Below are positions 36,693-46,116 of a stretch of 64,000 nt of DNA, piece after piece. Each line of letters starts with the position of its first letter. The stretch's first letter is position 1. A program made the translations under genes and the position numbers. Below the pieces are notes generated by a model, which was not told the origin of the DNA, searched no databases, and saw nothing but the letters and a program-made list of their open reading frames with translations. This DNA is from Halomonas cupida (lineage in GTDB: Bacteria; Pseudomonadota; Gammaproteobacteria; Pseudomonadales; Halomonadaceae), in the NCBI RefSeq assembly GCF_900142755.1, contig NZ_FRCA01000008.1, positions 197,519 through 261,518 on the forward strand, given 5' to 3'.

Positions 36693-37351
36693 CTACCGAC
36701 ATACCCCGCCACCTATCCCAAGATGGAAGTGATCGGCGTGGGCGGCATTGTAATTTGGCCCCAGAACACTACCGAATACATCACAGGCCGCTTCACCGGC
36801 CCGCTTCAGAAACAGCCCCTTGCTGCCACTCCCCCAATTCTCCGTCAGGCTGACTCGCTGACCGTCCTCCAGGATGAAAGCGGCGATATCAACTGCCTCG
36901 GCTGGCTACGTCTGGCCTGCTGACGCCCATAGATATTACGACAGGCAAGACTCCCCAAATGCTCGACTCTCACCACGGAGCTGCCGAGCGTCGTCTGAGC
37001 AACATCCATTAGACGATGGCGCTCATAAATCACCCAAGCCACGGCCAACGGACAATGAGCCAGATAACTCGATGACCACTCCACCGCCGTGCGCTGCACG
37101 CGAACCAGGTTCGTCAATCGGCAATCGCCGGAGGTAAAGTCATCGACAGCTTCAACGCGAATGGCTGGGTCCTCGGCCAACAGAGCCCGGCAGGCCGCCG
37201 GATCGTCACTCAAACGCGTGAGTTTCAGTGTCATGAAGAGACCAGGAGGCATATCCAGCGTCAAAGGCGTCCATGGTAACCACTGGAGCGGTAGTGCCCA
37301 GACTCCTACCACCAGACAGGCCACTGCCAACCACCATGTAATCCTGCGCAT
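36693..37351 (-). pseudogene. Extensin-like family protein, frameshifted
   Basis: The first about 150 codons encode an extensin-like C-terminal-domain protein: an N-terminal membrane anchor, CRLTNLVRVQ, SSSYLAHCPLAVAWVIYERH and SLACRNIYGR up to RRSQ. After about 36897 the family sequence continues in another frame (EAVDIAAFILEDGQRVSL, then CDVFGSVLGPNYNAAHADHF) to a TAG at 36693. The missing segment corresponds to the conserved HATA residues and fits loss of about ten bases. Read in one frame the protein stops early at 36845. ATG 37351 has GGGGAG upstream. It could be a true pseudogene or a sequence error. Confidence 0.85.
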
Positions 37352-37446
37352 GACGTCTCCCCCCGAGCCACACAAGGCCCGAAACTCAACAGAGGAATAC
37401 GCCGCGCATGGCAGCGCAGTGGAAAACGGTGAAACAGGACCGGTCT

Positions 37447-37626
37447 TCAGCCTTCAAGAAACCAGGATAGCGTCAGCGCTACCACACCGACCAGAATGGC
37501 GGTGACTACAGCAATCGTCACAAGGCGGTCCAGCCACCGATCGAAGATGGTCCACTTTCCGGGGAATCGGCGCTTACGCCTGTTTGGCACACGACGCGTT
37601 GCGCCACGGGCATGAGACGAGGGCAT
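37447..37626 (-). CDS. Small single-pass membrane protein with basic N terminus
   Basis: A 59-residue protein. Residues 1-25 are strongly basic (RRVPNRRKRR), followed by TIFDRWLDRL and one hydrophobic helix (about 36-56), ending WFLEG. AGGA lies 8 bases before the ATG, and the positive-inside helix pattern supports a real protein. No family recognised. It lies upstream of the extensin-like pseudogene on the same strand but 95 bases away. Confidence 0.6.
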   Translation of the reverse strand: MPSSHARGATRRVPNRRKRRFPGKWTIFDRWLDRLVTIAVVTAILVGVVALTLSWFLEG

Positions 37627-37962
37627 GGCCGTTGTCCTTCCATCTATTCCATGAGCCTACGACCCAAGCTCCTTCTGGCCGGTAAAGCCGCCTGTACCGC
37701 GCATCCACAGCATCCTGCAGGTCAAGGCATTCGCATGATTGGAGCGCGTCAACAATGTGCAGCAATCAGCGCTACACAGTGAATCATGATATTCGCATGA
37801 GCCACATGACCTTGCCAATGCTGCGAAGCCAGCTACCTCAAAAAACTCCCCATACCTTCAGAAAATTAGCCTTCAGAAAATTGGCCTCCAGAAAACCAGT
37901 CTCCAGAGTGACAACGCCGCCCCATAGAGACGGCGCTGCCTGCTTGTGGATGAGTTTACCAA
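37627..37962. other. Intergenic region with a 15-bp repeat array
   Basis: About 335 bases between the small membrane protein and the end of the second BCCT gene, both leftward. Apart from the short tandem array at 37855-37912 I see no gene, clear terminator or operator in it. Confidence 0.5.
37855..37912. repeat. 15-bp tandem units related to the 23.6-kb array
   Basis: Units CCTTCAGAAAATTAG, CCTTCAGAAAATTGG and CCTCCAGAAAACCAG start at 37855, 37870 and 37885, with a decayed fourth. Period and core (TTCAGRAAA) match the array at 23580-23699. On the plus strand both read as five-residue FRKxx repeats, though neither is a credible gene. Confidence 0.75.
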
Positions 37963-39654
37963 TCAGCTACCAGAGCCCCCCGTCACGGGCTTGTCTGCAC
38001 CGAGCGGCGCATCAGGATCGATTTCCAGGTCTTCCTCCTTGAGCGCCTCTTCAGGAGGGTCCATACCTTCCGAGGTTGCCTGGTCACGCGCCTCATAGGC
38101 ATCCGCACCCACCGGCATTGCCTTGTAATGGCTATAGAGGCTATCCAGCATCAACTTGCGGTCCTTGCGCAGCTCGCGCATCAACACCACGATCATCAGG
38201 TAGAGGATAAAGGTGAACGGCAAGGCCGCCAGCACCGATGCTGCCTGGAGCCCTTCAAGACCACCAGCGGCCAACAACGTAAAGCAGATTGCCGCCATCA
38301 AAACACCCCACAGAACACGCTTGAACAGCGGAGGGTTGATCGAACCGTTGTCGGTCATCTGCGCAATGATGTAGGTGGCCGAGTCCGCGGAGGTGACCAG
38401 GAAGATGAAGATCAGCACCATCGCCATCACCGACAGTAGCCCGGAGAACGGCATCAGATCGAACATGCTGAACAGTGCTACGGTGATATTCTCCTGAGTG
38501 GCGGCCGCCAGCCCCAGATTCTCGCTGGCCAGTTCCATATGGATTGCCGAGCCCCCGAACACACCCAGCCACAGGCAGGCAAGCAGCGGCGGCACGAACA
38601 GCACACCGAACACATACTCCTTGATGGTACGGCCACGGGAGATACGCGCGACAAAGGTTCCCACGAACGGTGACCAGGCGATGACCCAGGCCCAGTAGAA
38701 AATGGTCCAGCCCTGTGCCCACTCATTGCCGTCGTAGGGCGACATGCGCAGACTCATGACAAAGAAGTTCTGCAGGTAATCCCCCAGCCCCAGGGTAATG
38801 GTCTCGAGGATCTTCAACGTGGGGCCAGTGAACAGCACGTAGAGCATCAGCAGAATGCACATGACCATGTTGAGGTTGGAGAGCCGCTTGATGCCCTTGT
38901 CCAGACCCGACCATGTGGACAGCATATAGGCACAGAACATGCAGAAGAGAATGATGAACTTCCACAGCGCATTTTCCGGCGTCCCGAATACCGCGTGTAG
39001 ACCGCCATTGGTCTGCAGTACACCAAAACCGACGGAAGTGGCCACCCCCATGACGGTCGCCACGACAGCGAACACATCCAGCGCACCATTGAAGTAGGGG
39101 CGAGCGCGAGGATGCTTCGATGTCAGTGGCCGCAGTACGACCGAGACCAGCCCCGGCTGATCCTTGCGGAACTGGTAATAGGCAATGATCAGCCCCACCA
39201 GCGCAAAGCCGGCCCACTGGTGAATCCCCCAGTTGAAAAAGGCGTACTGGATCGCATAACGCGCCGAGGCTTCGGTCTCACCAGCCATGTCGCCATAGGG
39301 TGGATCAATATAATGGCTCATCGGTTCGGCCATGCCATAGAACACCAGGCCAACACCGAAGCCTGCTGCCAACAACATGCTCACCCAGGAGAAGAACCCA
39401 TACTCCGGTCGCTCATCCTGAGGTCCCAGGCGCACCTTGCCGTATTTACTGCAGGCAAGACCGATCAGGAACACCACGATGAAGAACACCGACAGGAGAT
39501 AGAACCAGCCAAAGAGCCGAGTTGCGCCGCTCAAGAGCTTGCCGGCAACTTCACCGAATCCGACGGGAAATATGGCGCCCAGCGCCACCAGCACCAGAAT
39601 GATGCCAGCAGAGACATAGAAGACCTGCTGGCCTTGCGCTTCCTTCTGTTGCAT
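37963..39654 (-). CDS. BCCT-family transporter (glycine betaine/choline type)
   Basis: A 563-residue transporter with about twelve helices and canonical BCCT motifs: FGVGLVFYGMAEPMSHY, FFNWGIHQWAGFALVG and GWTIFYWAWVIAWSPFVGTF. The C-terminal about 60 residues are hydrophilic and acidic (EEALKEEDLEIDPDAP), the kind of tail that senses osmotic state in betaine carriers. It imports a quaternary ammonium osmolyte with Na+. AGGAAGG before the ATG supports the start. It is divergent from the luciferase-like oxidoreductase, with a 420-base gap. Confidence 0.93.
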   Translation of the reverse strand: MQQKEAQGQQVFYVSAGIILVLVALGAIFPVGFGEVAGKLLSGATRLFGWFYLLSVFFIVVFLIGLACSKYGKVRLGPQDERPEYGFFSWVSMLLAAGFGVGLVFYGMAEPMSHYIDPPYGDMAGETEASARYAIQYAFFNWGIHQWAGFALVGLIIAYYQFRKDQPGLVSVVLRPLTSKHPRARPYFNGALDVFAVVATVMGVATSVGFGVLQTNGGLHAVFGTPENALWKFIILFCMFCAYMLSTWSGLDKGIKRLSNLNMVMCILLMLYVLFTGPTLKILETITLGLGDYLQNFFVMSLRMSPYDGNEWAQGWTIFYWAWVIAWSPFVGTFVARISRGRTIKEYVFGVLFVPPLLACLWLGVFGGSAIHMELASENLGLAAATQENITVALFSMFDLMPFSGLLSVMAMVLIFIFLVTSADSATYIIAQMTDNGSINPPLFKRVLWGVLMAAICFTLLAAGGLEGLQAASVLAALPFTFILYLMIVVLMRELRKDRKLMLDSLYSHYKAMPVGADAYEARDQATSEGMDPPEEALKEEDLEIDPDAPLGADKPVTGGSGS

Positions 39655-40074
39655 ATCGCCTTCCTGTTTTATTGTCAGGGACGTTTATTGGAAGGCCTGT
39701 GCAGCGCTGCTCCGGCATCGACCTCGTCACCAAACCATCCGTGTACTGAGATCCTGCTCGGTCATCAATCTCGAGCAGCCTTTGCAGACCCATATTGCCA
39801 GGTATCATTGACTGATACCGCAGAACGCACCTCAGGTTGCTGACACTCGGATTGCACAGACGATCACAGCAACCCGGAGCGCGATCCAAAGCACATTCGC
39901 AACATGTCTGAATAACATCTTGTGACACTATCGCGAATGACTTCCGCTTGATTATAGCCACCAGAGCCCTCATGCCTAGAGGTCTTCACTGGATAGAGCC
40001 GCATTCGCATAGCTCATGCCCAACCCAAGCCTAAAGATGTAAGATTTATTCCTACAGACTAACGGGAAACAGAC
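39655..40074. other. Divergent promoter region of BCCT and luciferase-like genes
   Basis: A 420-base gap that is richer in A and T than its flanks. It must hold both promoters. I see no clear palindrome, repeat copy or extra gene in it; the one sizeable open frame lacks a ribosome site and protein-like composition. Confidence 0.4.
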
Positions 40075-41079
40075 ATGTCTCAGCTCAGTCACACCCGATT
40101 ATCGGTGTTGGATCTTGCTCCAATCCGTGAGGGGGGCACCATTGCCGACAGCTTCGCCGACAGCGTATGCCTGGCGAAGCTTACCGAATCCCTGGGCTTC
40201 ACTCGCTTCTGGCTTGCCGAACATCACGGTCTGGATGGCATTGCCAGCGCAGCCACCTCGGTATTGATCGGTCATATTGCCGGGCACACTCAGCATATGC
40301 GTATCGGCAGTGGTGGCATCATGCTGCCCAATCATCCCCCACTGGTGATTGCCGAACAGTTCGGCACCCTTGCCACGCTCTACCCCGAGCGTATCGACCT
40401 TGGACTGGGACGCGCTCCCGGCTCCGATGGCGCCACCATGGTGGCGCTGCGCCGTGATCCCTACGCCGGGGTTGATGATTTTCCCCAGCGCCTTGCCGAG
40501 CTGCAGAGATTTCTCGGCAAGCCCCAGCCGGATCAACGAGTTCGCGCCATCCCGGGTCAGGGCACCGAGGTGCCAATCTGGCTGCTGGGCTCGAGTCTCT
40601 ACAGCGCCCAACTGGCCGCTCGCGAGGGCCTACCCTTCGCCTTTGCCGCCCAGTTTGCGCCGGCACAGCTGGACGAAGCCCTGCATATCTATCGCGAGCA
40701 GTTCCGGCCATCCTCAGTGCTCGAGGCCCCCTATGCCATGGTCGGCGTACCACTCATCGCAGCAGACACCGATGAGAAGGCAGAGTACCTGGCCAGCACC
40801 GTTCGACAGAAATTCCTCGGCATGGTGAGAGGCCAGCGTGGTCGAGCGAAGCCACCAGTGGCCGAACTCGATTGGACTCCCAGTGAGCAGGTGCAGGTAG
40901 AAGGGTTTCTCGGGGCCGCGATCATCGGCGGTCCCGAGAGAGTCGAAAGCGGGCTGGAGCGGTTCCTCGAGCGCACCCAGGCAGACGAACTGATGCTGAT
41001 GACCGATACTTTCGACCTTGAGGATCGACTCGAGAGCTATCGCATCGTGGCCGAACGCTGGCGCAATACCAGCAACTGA
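40075..41079 (+). CDS. LLM-class flavin-dependent oxidoreductase (luciferase-like)
   Basis: A 334-residue bacterial luciferase-family TIM-barrel protein, MsnO8-like subgroup. Marks are [14 protein letters not shown] at the N terminus, [40 protein letters not shown] and [16 protein letters not shown], followed by [16 protein letters not shown]. It probably uses reduced FMN; substrate unknown. GGGA stands 7 bases before the ATG. It ends directly against the convergent amidase gene. Confidence 0.9.
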   Translation: MSQLSHTRLSVLDLAPIREGGTIADSFADSVCLAKLTESLGFTRFWLAEHHGLDGIASAATSVLIGHIAGHTQHMRIGSGGIMLPNHPPLVIAEQFGTLATLYPERIDLGLGRAPGSDGATMVALRRDPYAGVDDFPQRLAELQRFLGKPQPDQRVRAIPGQGTEVPIWLLGSSLYSAQLAAREGLPFAFAAQFAPAQLDEALHIYREQFRPSSVLEAPYAMVGVPLIAADTDEKAEYLASTVRQKFLGMVRGQRGRAKPPVAELDWTPSEQVQVEGFLGAAIIGGPERVESGLERFLERTQADELMLMTDTFDLEDRLESYRIVAERWRNTSN

Positions 41080-42630
41080 TCAACAGTTCGGGCGCCAGTC
41101 GGGCTCACGCCCCAACCACTCGGGCTCAGCGGCTTCGAAGGCCGCTGCCCAGCGCAGCAGATCGAGGTCCCGGCGGTGCGGTGCAATCAGTTGCAGTCCC
41201 ATGGCCCTGCCGCGGGCATCGAAGCCCGCCGGCAAACTGATCACCGGGCAACCGGACAGCGAGCCGGGAATCACCACTTCCATCCAGCGGTGGTAGGTAT
41301 CCATGGTTTGACCAGCCACCTCGGTTGGCCAATGGGTTTCGACATTGAAGGCGAACACCTGAGCACTGGGCAACGCCAACACATCGTAACGCTCGAACAG
41401 TTTGAGCAGTGCCGCGTACCAGGCCGAACGAGATACATTGGCCCGGTGGATATCCAGTGCCGAACGGGACCGGCCCTGCTCAATCTCCCATTGCGCTTCG
41501 GGCTTGAGCCCGACACGGCGCTCGGGATCTTCCCATATTTCCGCGAGGCTGCCCGCCACCGCCCACTGACGCAAGGTCAACCAGCAGTCCCACAGCCGTT
41601 CCGGCGTGTAATCCGGCCTCACCGCATCGACAGTTGCCCCCAGTTGCTCGAAGATGCCCAGGGCTCCGGCACAGACATCCAGCACCCCGTCTTCCATCGG
41701 CAGATAGCCATCCCAGTCCGCCAGCCAGCCAATGCGCAGCCCACGGACTGACTCTGTTCCGGGCAGAGCCTGACGAAAGACACCCGGGTCCTGTGTCAGC
41801 GCCAGCGGCGAGCGTGGATCGGGCCCCGCCTGAATAGCCAGCAGTTGAGCAAGATCGGCGACATTGCGAGCCATCGGTCCCTCGGTGGCCAATTGATGAC
41901 CGAATATCTCCGGTCCCGGGCCATGGGGCACCCGGCCAAAGGAGGGGCGGAAGCCAAGGATATTATGGTAGGCGGCGGGGTTGCGCAGCGAGCCCATCAT
42001 ATCGCTGCCATCGGCTACCGGCAGCATGCGCATGGCCAGCGCAGCAGCAGCGCCGCCGCTCGACCCACCTGCGCAGAGCGCATGATCCCAGGCATTGCGG
42101 GTGGCGCCGAACACCGTGTTGTAGGTCTGGGATCCCAAACCGAACTCCGGTGCATTGGTCTTGCCGACGAAGATGGCACCCGCCTCGCGCATCCGCGCCA
42201 CCATCACTCCATCCGCCTCAGGTGTCTTTCCAGCGAATAGCGGCGAGCCTAGAGAAGTGGGGATATCGCAGGTGTCGGAAAGGTCCTTGATGGCCTGGGG
42301 AATGCCGTGCAGCCAACCTCGCGAGCGTCCGGCATCCAGCTCACGATCACGTTCCGTTGCCTGCTCCATCAACCGGTCATTGTCGACCCGCGAGACAATC
42401 GCGTTGACCCGAGGGTTCACCGCATCGATATGCGCAAGATAGGTCGCCATGACCTCGCGGCAACTGACTTCGCGGGCGTGAATGGCCCGGGCCAGATGCG
42501 AAGCATTCCAGACGAGGAGCTCCGGCACGAGGTTCACCGTTGTGCCACTCCCTGTTGCGGCGCTGGTTGTAGAGGAATTTCCCGTTCCGGCATTGACTGA
42601 TGTGGCATTGACCGCTGAAGACGACACCAT
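41080..42630 (-). CDS. Amidase (amidase signature family)
   Basis: A 516-residue amidase-signature hydrolase with the complete Ser-cisSer-Lys triad: Lys115 (QAIKDLSDT), Ser190 (AGGSSGGAAAALA) and Ser214 (DGSDMMGSLRNP). The first about 33 residues are a low-complexity Ser/Thr/Ala/Gly extension not needed for the fold, so a later start is possible, but GAGGGG 5 bases before ATG 42630 favours the long form. It hydrolyses a carboxamide in the cytoplasm. It abuts the luciferase-like gene tail to tail. Confidence 0.88.
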   Translation of the reverse strand: MVSSSAVNATSVNAGTGNSSTTSAATGSGTTVNLVPELLVWNASHLARAIHAREVSCREVMATYLAHIDAVNPRVNAIVSRVDNDRLMEQATERDRELDAGRSRGWLHGIPQAIKDLSDTCDIPTSLGSPLFAGKTPEADGVMVARMREAGAIFVGKTNAPEFGLGSQTYNTVFGATRNAWDHALCAGGSSGGAAAALAMRMLPVADGSDMMGSLRNPAAYHNILGFRPSFGRVPHGPGPEIFGHQLATEGPMARNVADLAQLLAIQAGPDPRSPLALTQDPGVFRQALPGTESVRGLRIGWLADWDGYLPMEDGVLDVCAGALGIFEQLGATVDAVRPDYTPERLWDCWLTLRQWAVAGSLAEIWEDPERRVGLKPEAQWEIEQGRSRSALDIHRANVSRSAWYAALLKLFERYDVLALPSAQVFAFNVETHWPTEVAGQTMDTYHRWMEVVIPGSLSGCPVISLPAGFDARGRAMGLQLIAPHRRDLDLLRWAAAFEAAEPEWLGREPDWRPNC

Positions 42631-43005
42631 GCGACCCCTCTCTGATGTATCAGCCGAGTGAGATAGCCCTCCTCACATCATCGGCATGCATATTTCAAGC
42701 GCCATGATAAATACATCAGTAACCCCAAAGGGTCGCCACGTCAATCCGACCTCCGCCCGATACCCAGGACCGGCTTCGCAGAATCCCGTTCAAACCCCAG
42801 GGTCTGTTGACGCTTCCGCGGCAACCGTGTTGCTGCGCTATTAACATGGCAATCAAATAGCTCATCCTGATCGATTTGATTTTCACCCGCACCACACTGG
42901 CGCAGATGCGCGGGTCTGCTGGTGTGGTGCGGTCTCGCGTCGGCCTGATGGACGACGGCGGCACGTCCATGTGCCGCAATCAACCCAACATGAAAGCATG
43001 CCGGG
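42631..43005. other. Intergenic region between amidase and xylB
   Basis: About 375 bases. The right-hand half is hairpin element copy D, which extends into the last bases of xylB. The left part is the amidase promoter region, with no further structure recognised. Confidence 0.5.
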
Positions 43006-43013
43006 TTAATAAA
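42838..43013 (-). repeat. Dispersed hairpin element, copy D (full length), overlapping the xylB stop
   Basis: A full-length copy, opposite in orientation to copy C, from CTATTAACATGGCAATC to GCCGGGTTAATAAA. All four stem modules are present, including GCACCACAC/GTGTGGTGC. Its terminal bases supply the TAT TAA that ends xylB on the minus strand, so the element forms the 3' end of the polyol operon transcript. Confidence 0.85.
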
Positions 43014-44487
43014 TGTCGCCGTGCAACCGACCAAGCACGCTGAGATATCGCGTATAGGCGTCATCATAACGGCGGACCGCTGCCGCCTCCGGCGTGGCAC
43101 GTGACGTCTGGTCAACCTTGACCAGGTGGCCGCACAACGCCTCCAGAGTCCCCTCCCCGGCACACCAGGCGGCCTGGATCGCACCACCCAGCGCCGCCGC
43201 GTCGGTCACCTGAGGACAGATCACTTCAGTGCCGGTGACATCGGCGACGATCTGGCGCCACACCGGGCTGCGCGCACCTCCTCCGATCAAGCGGATCTGG
43301 CTGGCCCGAGATGCCAGCGGTCCCAACAGTTCGAGTCCATAGCGCAGACCAAAGGTTGCCCCCTCGACCACTGCGCGGCAGAGATTCTCGGGAGAGGTGT
43401 TGCGACTGGTCATGCCGAGAAAGGAGGCACTGGCCTCGGGCAGCGCCGGCACCCGCTCGCCATTGAAGAACGGCAGTACCGTCACCCCATCGGCGCCCAG
43501 CGAGGCACGCTCGATCGCAGTATTGAAGGCAGCAATATCCAGGCCGAACAGCTCACGAATGCGGGTCGTCGCTGAGGTGACGTTCATGGTGCAGATCAAC
43601 GGCAACCACCCTGCATGGCTAGCACAGAAGTTGGCCAGCAGGGCGCTGTCCGCCTCGATGCTCTCTGCCGCGTGAGCACAGATGGTCCCGGAAGTTCCCA
43701 GACTCATGGTCACCATGCCCGGAGAGATGTTACCGGTGCCGATGGCACCGAGCATGTTGTCGCCACCACCACTGGAAACCAGTACACCATCAGCCAGTCC
43801 CAACTGGCGAGCCAGCTCGGTACGCACCTGTCCTGCTGGCTGGCGTGAGTCGATCAGTCGCGGCAATACCCGCTCGGCATCCAGCTCGGGGGCGATCTCG
43901 TGGAACACCTCGAAGTGCCATTGGCGCCGCCGCGTATCGAAGTACCCAGTTCCCGAGGCATCCCCGGCCTCGGCCACCTTCTCGCCGGTCAACCAGTAAT
44001 TGAGATAGTCGTGGGGTAGCAGGATGCTGTCGATGCGGCGATAGACTTCCGGGTGCAGCTCCCGCAACCAGGCGATCTTGGAGGCCGTATAACCGGTCTG
44101 CAGCACCAGTCCGAGTTTGTCGAGGCAGCCCTGCTCACCCCCCAGGCGTGCAACCAGGCGCTCATTCTGGACATTGCTTTCGGTGTCGCACCACAGCTTG
44201 GCTGGATGCAGTGGTTGCCCTGCGGCATCCAGCGCAACCATGCCATGTTGCTGGCCTGAGATGCCGATGGCACGGATCTCATTGGCCGGTACTCCAGCGC
44301 GGTCAAGCGCCTCGTGGAAAGCCCCGATGAAGGCCTCGATCCACTCGTCAGGCGCCTGCTCACGGCGACCGTTGTCGCCTTCGACCAGGTGGTGAGGCCG
44401 ACTGGCCTCGCCGAGCAGCTTGCCGGCCTGCACATCGACCACCACCACCTTGGTGCTTTGGGTACCGCAGTCCACCCCCAGATACAT
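43006..44487 (-). CDS. xylB: Xylulokinase
   Basis: A 493-residue FGGY kinase. Marks are YLGVDCGTQSTKVVVVD at the N terminus (phosphate 1 loop), ISGQQHGMVALD, LPHDYLNYWLTG and GGGARSPVWRQIVADV (adenosine motif region), the set typical of XylB. It phosphorylates D-xylulose, the product of arabitol or xylitol oxidation. It is the last gene of the polyol operon, six bases after the mannitol-type dehydrogenase. The stop codon falls inside hairpin element D, so the final residues (DIY) may be element-derived. Confidence 0.92.
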   Translation of the reverse strand: MYLGVDCGTQSTKVVVVDVQAGKLLGEASRPHHLVEGDNGRREQAPDEWIEAFIGAFHEALDRAGVPANEIRAIGISGQQHGMVALDAAGQPLHPAKLWCDTESNVQNERLVARLGGEQGCLDKLGLVLQTGYTASKIAWLRELHPEVYRRIDSILLPHDYLNYWLTGEKVAEAGDASGTGYFDTRRRQWHFEVFHEIAPELDAERVLPRLIDSRQPAGQVRTELARQLGLADGVLVSSGGGDNMLGAIGTGNISPGMVTMSLGTSGTICAHAAESIEADSALLANFCASHAGWLPLICTMNVTSATTRIRELFGLDIAAFNTAIERASLGADGVTVLPFFNGERVPALPEASASFLGMTSRNTSPENLCRAVVEGATFGLRYGLELLGPLASRASQIRLIGGGARSPVWRQIVADVTGTEVICPQVTDAAALGGAIQAAWCAGEGTLEALCGHLVKVDQTSRATPEAAAVRRYDDAYTRYLSVLGRLHGDIY

Positions 44488-44493
44488 CAGCGC

Positions 44494-45993
44494 TCACTCC
44501 TCTGTTCCTGTCGTCCGAGCCTGCTCGACCAGAACTTCCAGAGTAGCGCGAGCGCCCCGGTCATGCAGTAACTTGAGCGCCTCCAGATAGGCAACGACAA
44601 AGCGCGGTGAATCGACCAGGTCGCCGAACAGTTCACGGTTCTCGATAAAGACTGTTGGGTGCTCACGATTGCTCGCGGCAAGCTGGGTCAGCCTGGCCGA
44701 CAGACGGTCGACAACGTCGATGGGCTGCCCCTGCTCATCAACACCTTCGACATAGCGAGCCCAGCTCGCCACAACGGCGGCCGAGAACTCCAGCTCGCTC
44801 CCCTGCTCCAGTTGATGGCGAATCACCGGCACCAACCACTTGGGAATGCGATCCGAACTCTCGGCACACAGCCGCGCCAGCGTATCCTTGATCTCGGGAT
44901 TGGCGAATCGCTCGATCAGCGTACGACAGTAATCAGCCAGGTCCACACCGGGCACCGGCGCCAGACTCGGGCGGCCCTCCCGTTCCATATAACCGAGCAG
45001 GAAATCGACAAACAGCGGATCTCGGCAAACTTCATGGGCATAACGGAAACCTGCCAGGTAACCGAAATAGCACATCGCCTGGTGACTGGCATTGAGCAAC
45101 CTGAGCTTCATCAACTCATAAGGCTCCACATCCTCGACCAGTTGCACGCCAGCCTGATCGAATGGCGGCCGCCCCTCGGCAAAGTGGTCTTCCAGCACCC
45201 ATTGGGTGAAGGGCTCACAGACCACGGGCCATCCATCCTCGACGCCGAACTCGCTGGCCAGCTCCTCAATGTCAGCCGTGGTGGTCACTGGTGTGATGCG
45301 GTCCACCATGGAGTTGGGAAAGGGCACCACCTGCTCGATCCAGTTGGCCAACTGGGCATCCCGTGCCCGAGCAAAGGCCGTGAACATGCGACGCGCCACA
45401 TCACCATTGGCCTGGATGTTGTCACAGGACATGACCGTGAACGGCGGCAGACGCCGCTCCCGCCTGCGCCGAAGCGCTTCCACCACCAGTCCGAAACAGC
45501 TTCGCGACCTGCCGGGATCGGCAAGATCATGGACAATATCCGGGTGTTCAAGATCGAACTCACCGGAAACCGGATGGAAATTGTAACCGCCTTCGGTCAC
45601 GGTCAGGGATACGATCCGGATTGTCGGGTCGCTCAACGTCTCGATGACAACCTCGGGGTCGTCCGGAGCATACAGGTAGTCGCATATCGAGCCGATGACG
45701 CGGGGCTCGCGAGTGCCGTCCTGGTGCTTGATCACCAGGGTGTAGAGGTAATCCTGAAGGGAAAGCACTTCAGCCATGCGGCGATCTCCCGGCATCACGC
45801 CAACGCCGATGATGCCCCATTCCTGCGCCAGTCCCGCCTGCATCAAGGTATCGATATACATCGCCTGATGGGCGCGGTGAAATCCGCCGACCCCAAAATG
45901 CACAATGCCGGGCAGTATCTGCTGACGGTCATAGCCGGGGACTGTCACGCGCTGGTCGAGCCGTGGCACATTGCTGTCGTTGAGTTGGGTCAT
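44494..45993 (-). CDS. Mannitol dehydrogenase family polyol dehydrogenase
   Basis: A 499-residue long-chain polyol dehydrogenase of the MtlK/MtlD/UxuB family. It has the nucleotide-binding HFGVGGFHRAHQAMYID start, SCDNIQANGDVARR, and the catalytic lysine region MKLRLLNASHQAMCYFGYLAG. It oxidises D-mannitol to fructose, and often D-arabitol to xylulose, with NAD. ATG 45993 has GGGAG 8 bases upstream. It lies between the P-loop kinase and xylB in the polyol operon. Confidence 0.92.
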   Translation of the reverse strand: MTQLNDSNVPRLDQRVTVPGYDRQQILPGIVHFGVGGFHRAHQAMYIDTLMQAGLAQEWGIIGVGVMPGDRRMAEVLSLQDYLYTLVIKHQDGTREPRVIGSICDYLYAPDDPEVVIETLSDPTIRIVSLTVTEGGYNFHPVSGEFDLEHPDIVHDLADPGRSRSCFGLVVEALRRRRERRLPPFTVMSCDNIQANGDVARRMFTAFARARDAQLANWIEQVVPFPNSMVDRITPVTTTADIEELASEFGVEDGWPVVCEPFTQWVLEDHFAEGRPPFDQAGVQLVEDVEPYELMKLRLLNASHQAMCYFGYLAGFRYAHEVCRDPLFVDFLLGYMEREGRPSLAPVPGVDLADYCRTLIERFANPEIKDTLARLCAESSDRIPKWLVPVIRHQLEQGSELEFSAAVVASWARYVEGVDEQGQPIDVVDRLSARLTQLAASNREHPTVFIENRELFGDLVDSPRFVVAYLEALKLLHDRGARATLEVLVEQARTTGTEE

Positions 45994-46116
45994 ACTGTGG
46001 TCTCCCGCAAGATACACTGGCACCGTCAAGCCATGCGCTGATGGCACAGCACACAATCCACCGGCACTCCAGACAAGAAGGTTGGGGTTCGGCGACACTG
46101 GATACCGGGTCTGGCC

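Noticed and set aside
44659..46041. A 460-codon open frame on the plus strand
   Set aside because: Antisense to the mannitol dehydrogenase gene, which carries the recognisable motifs.
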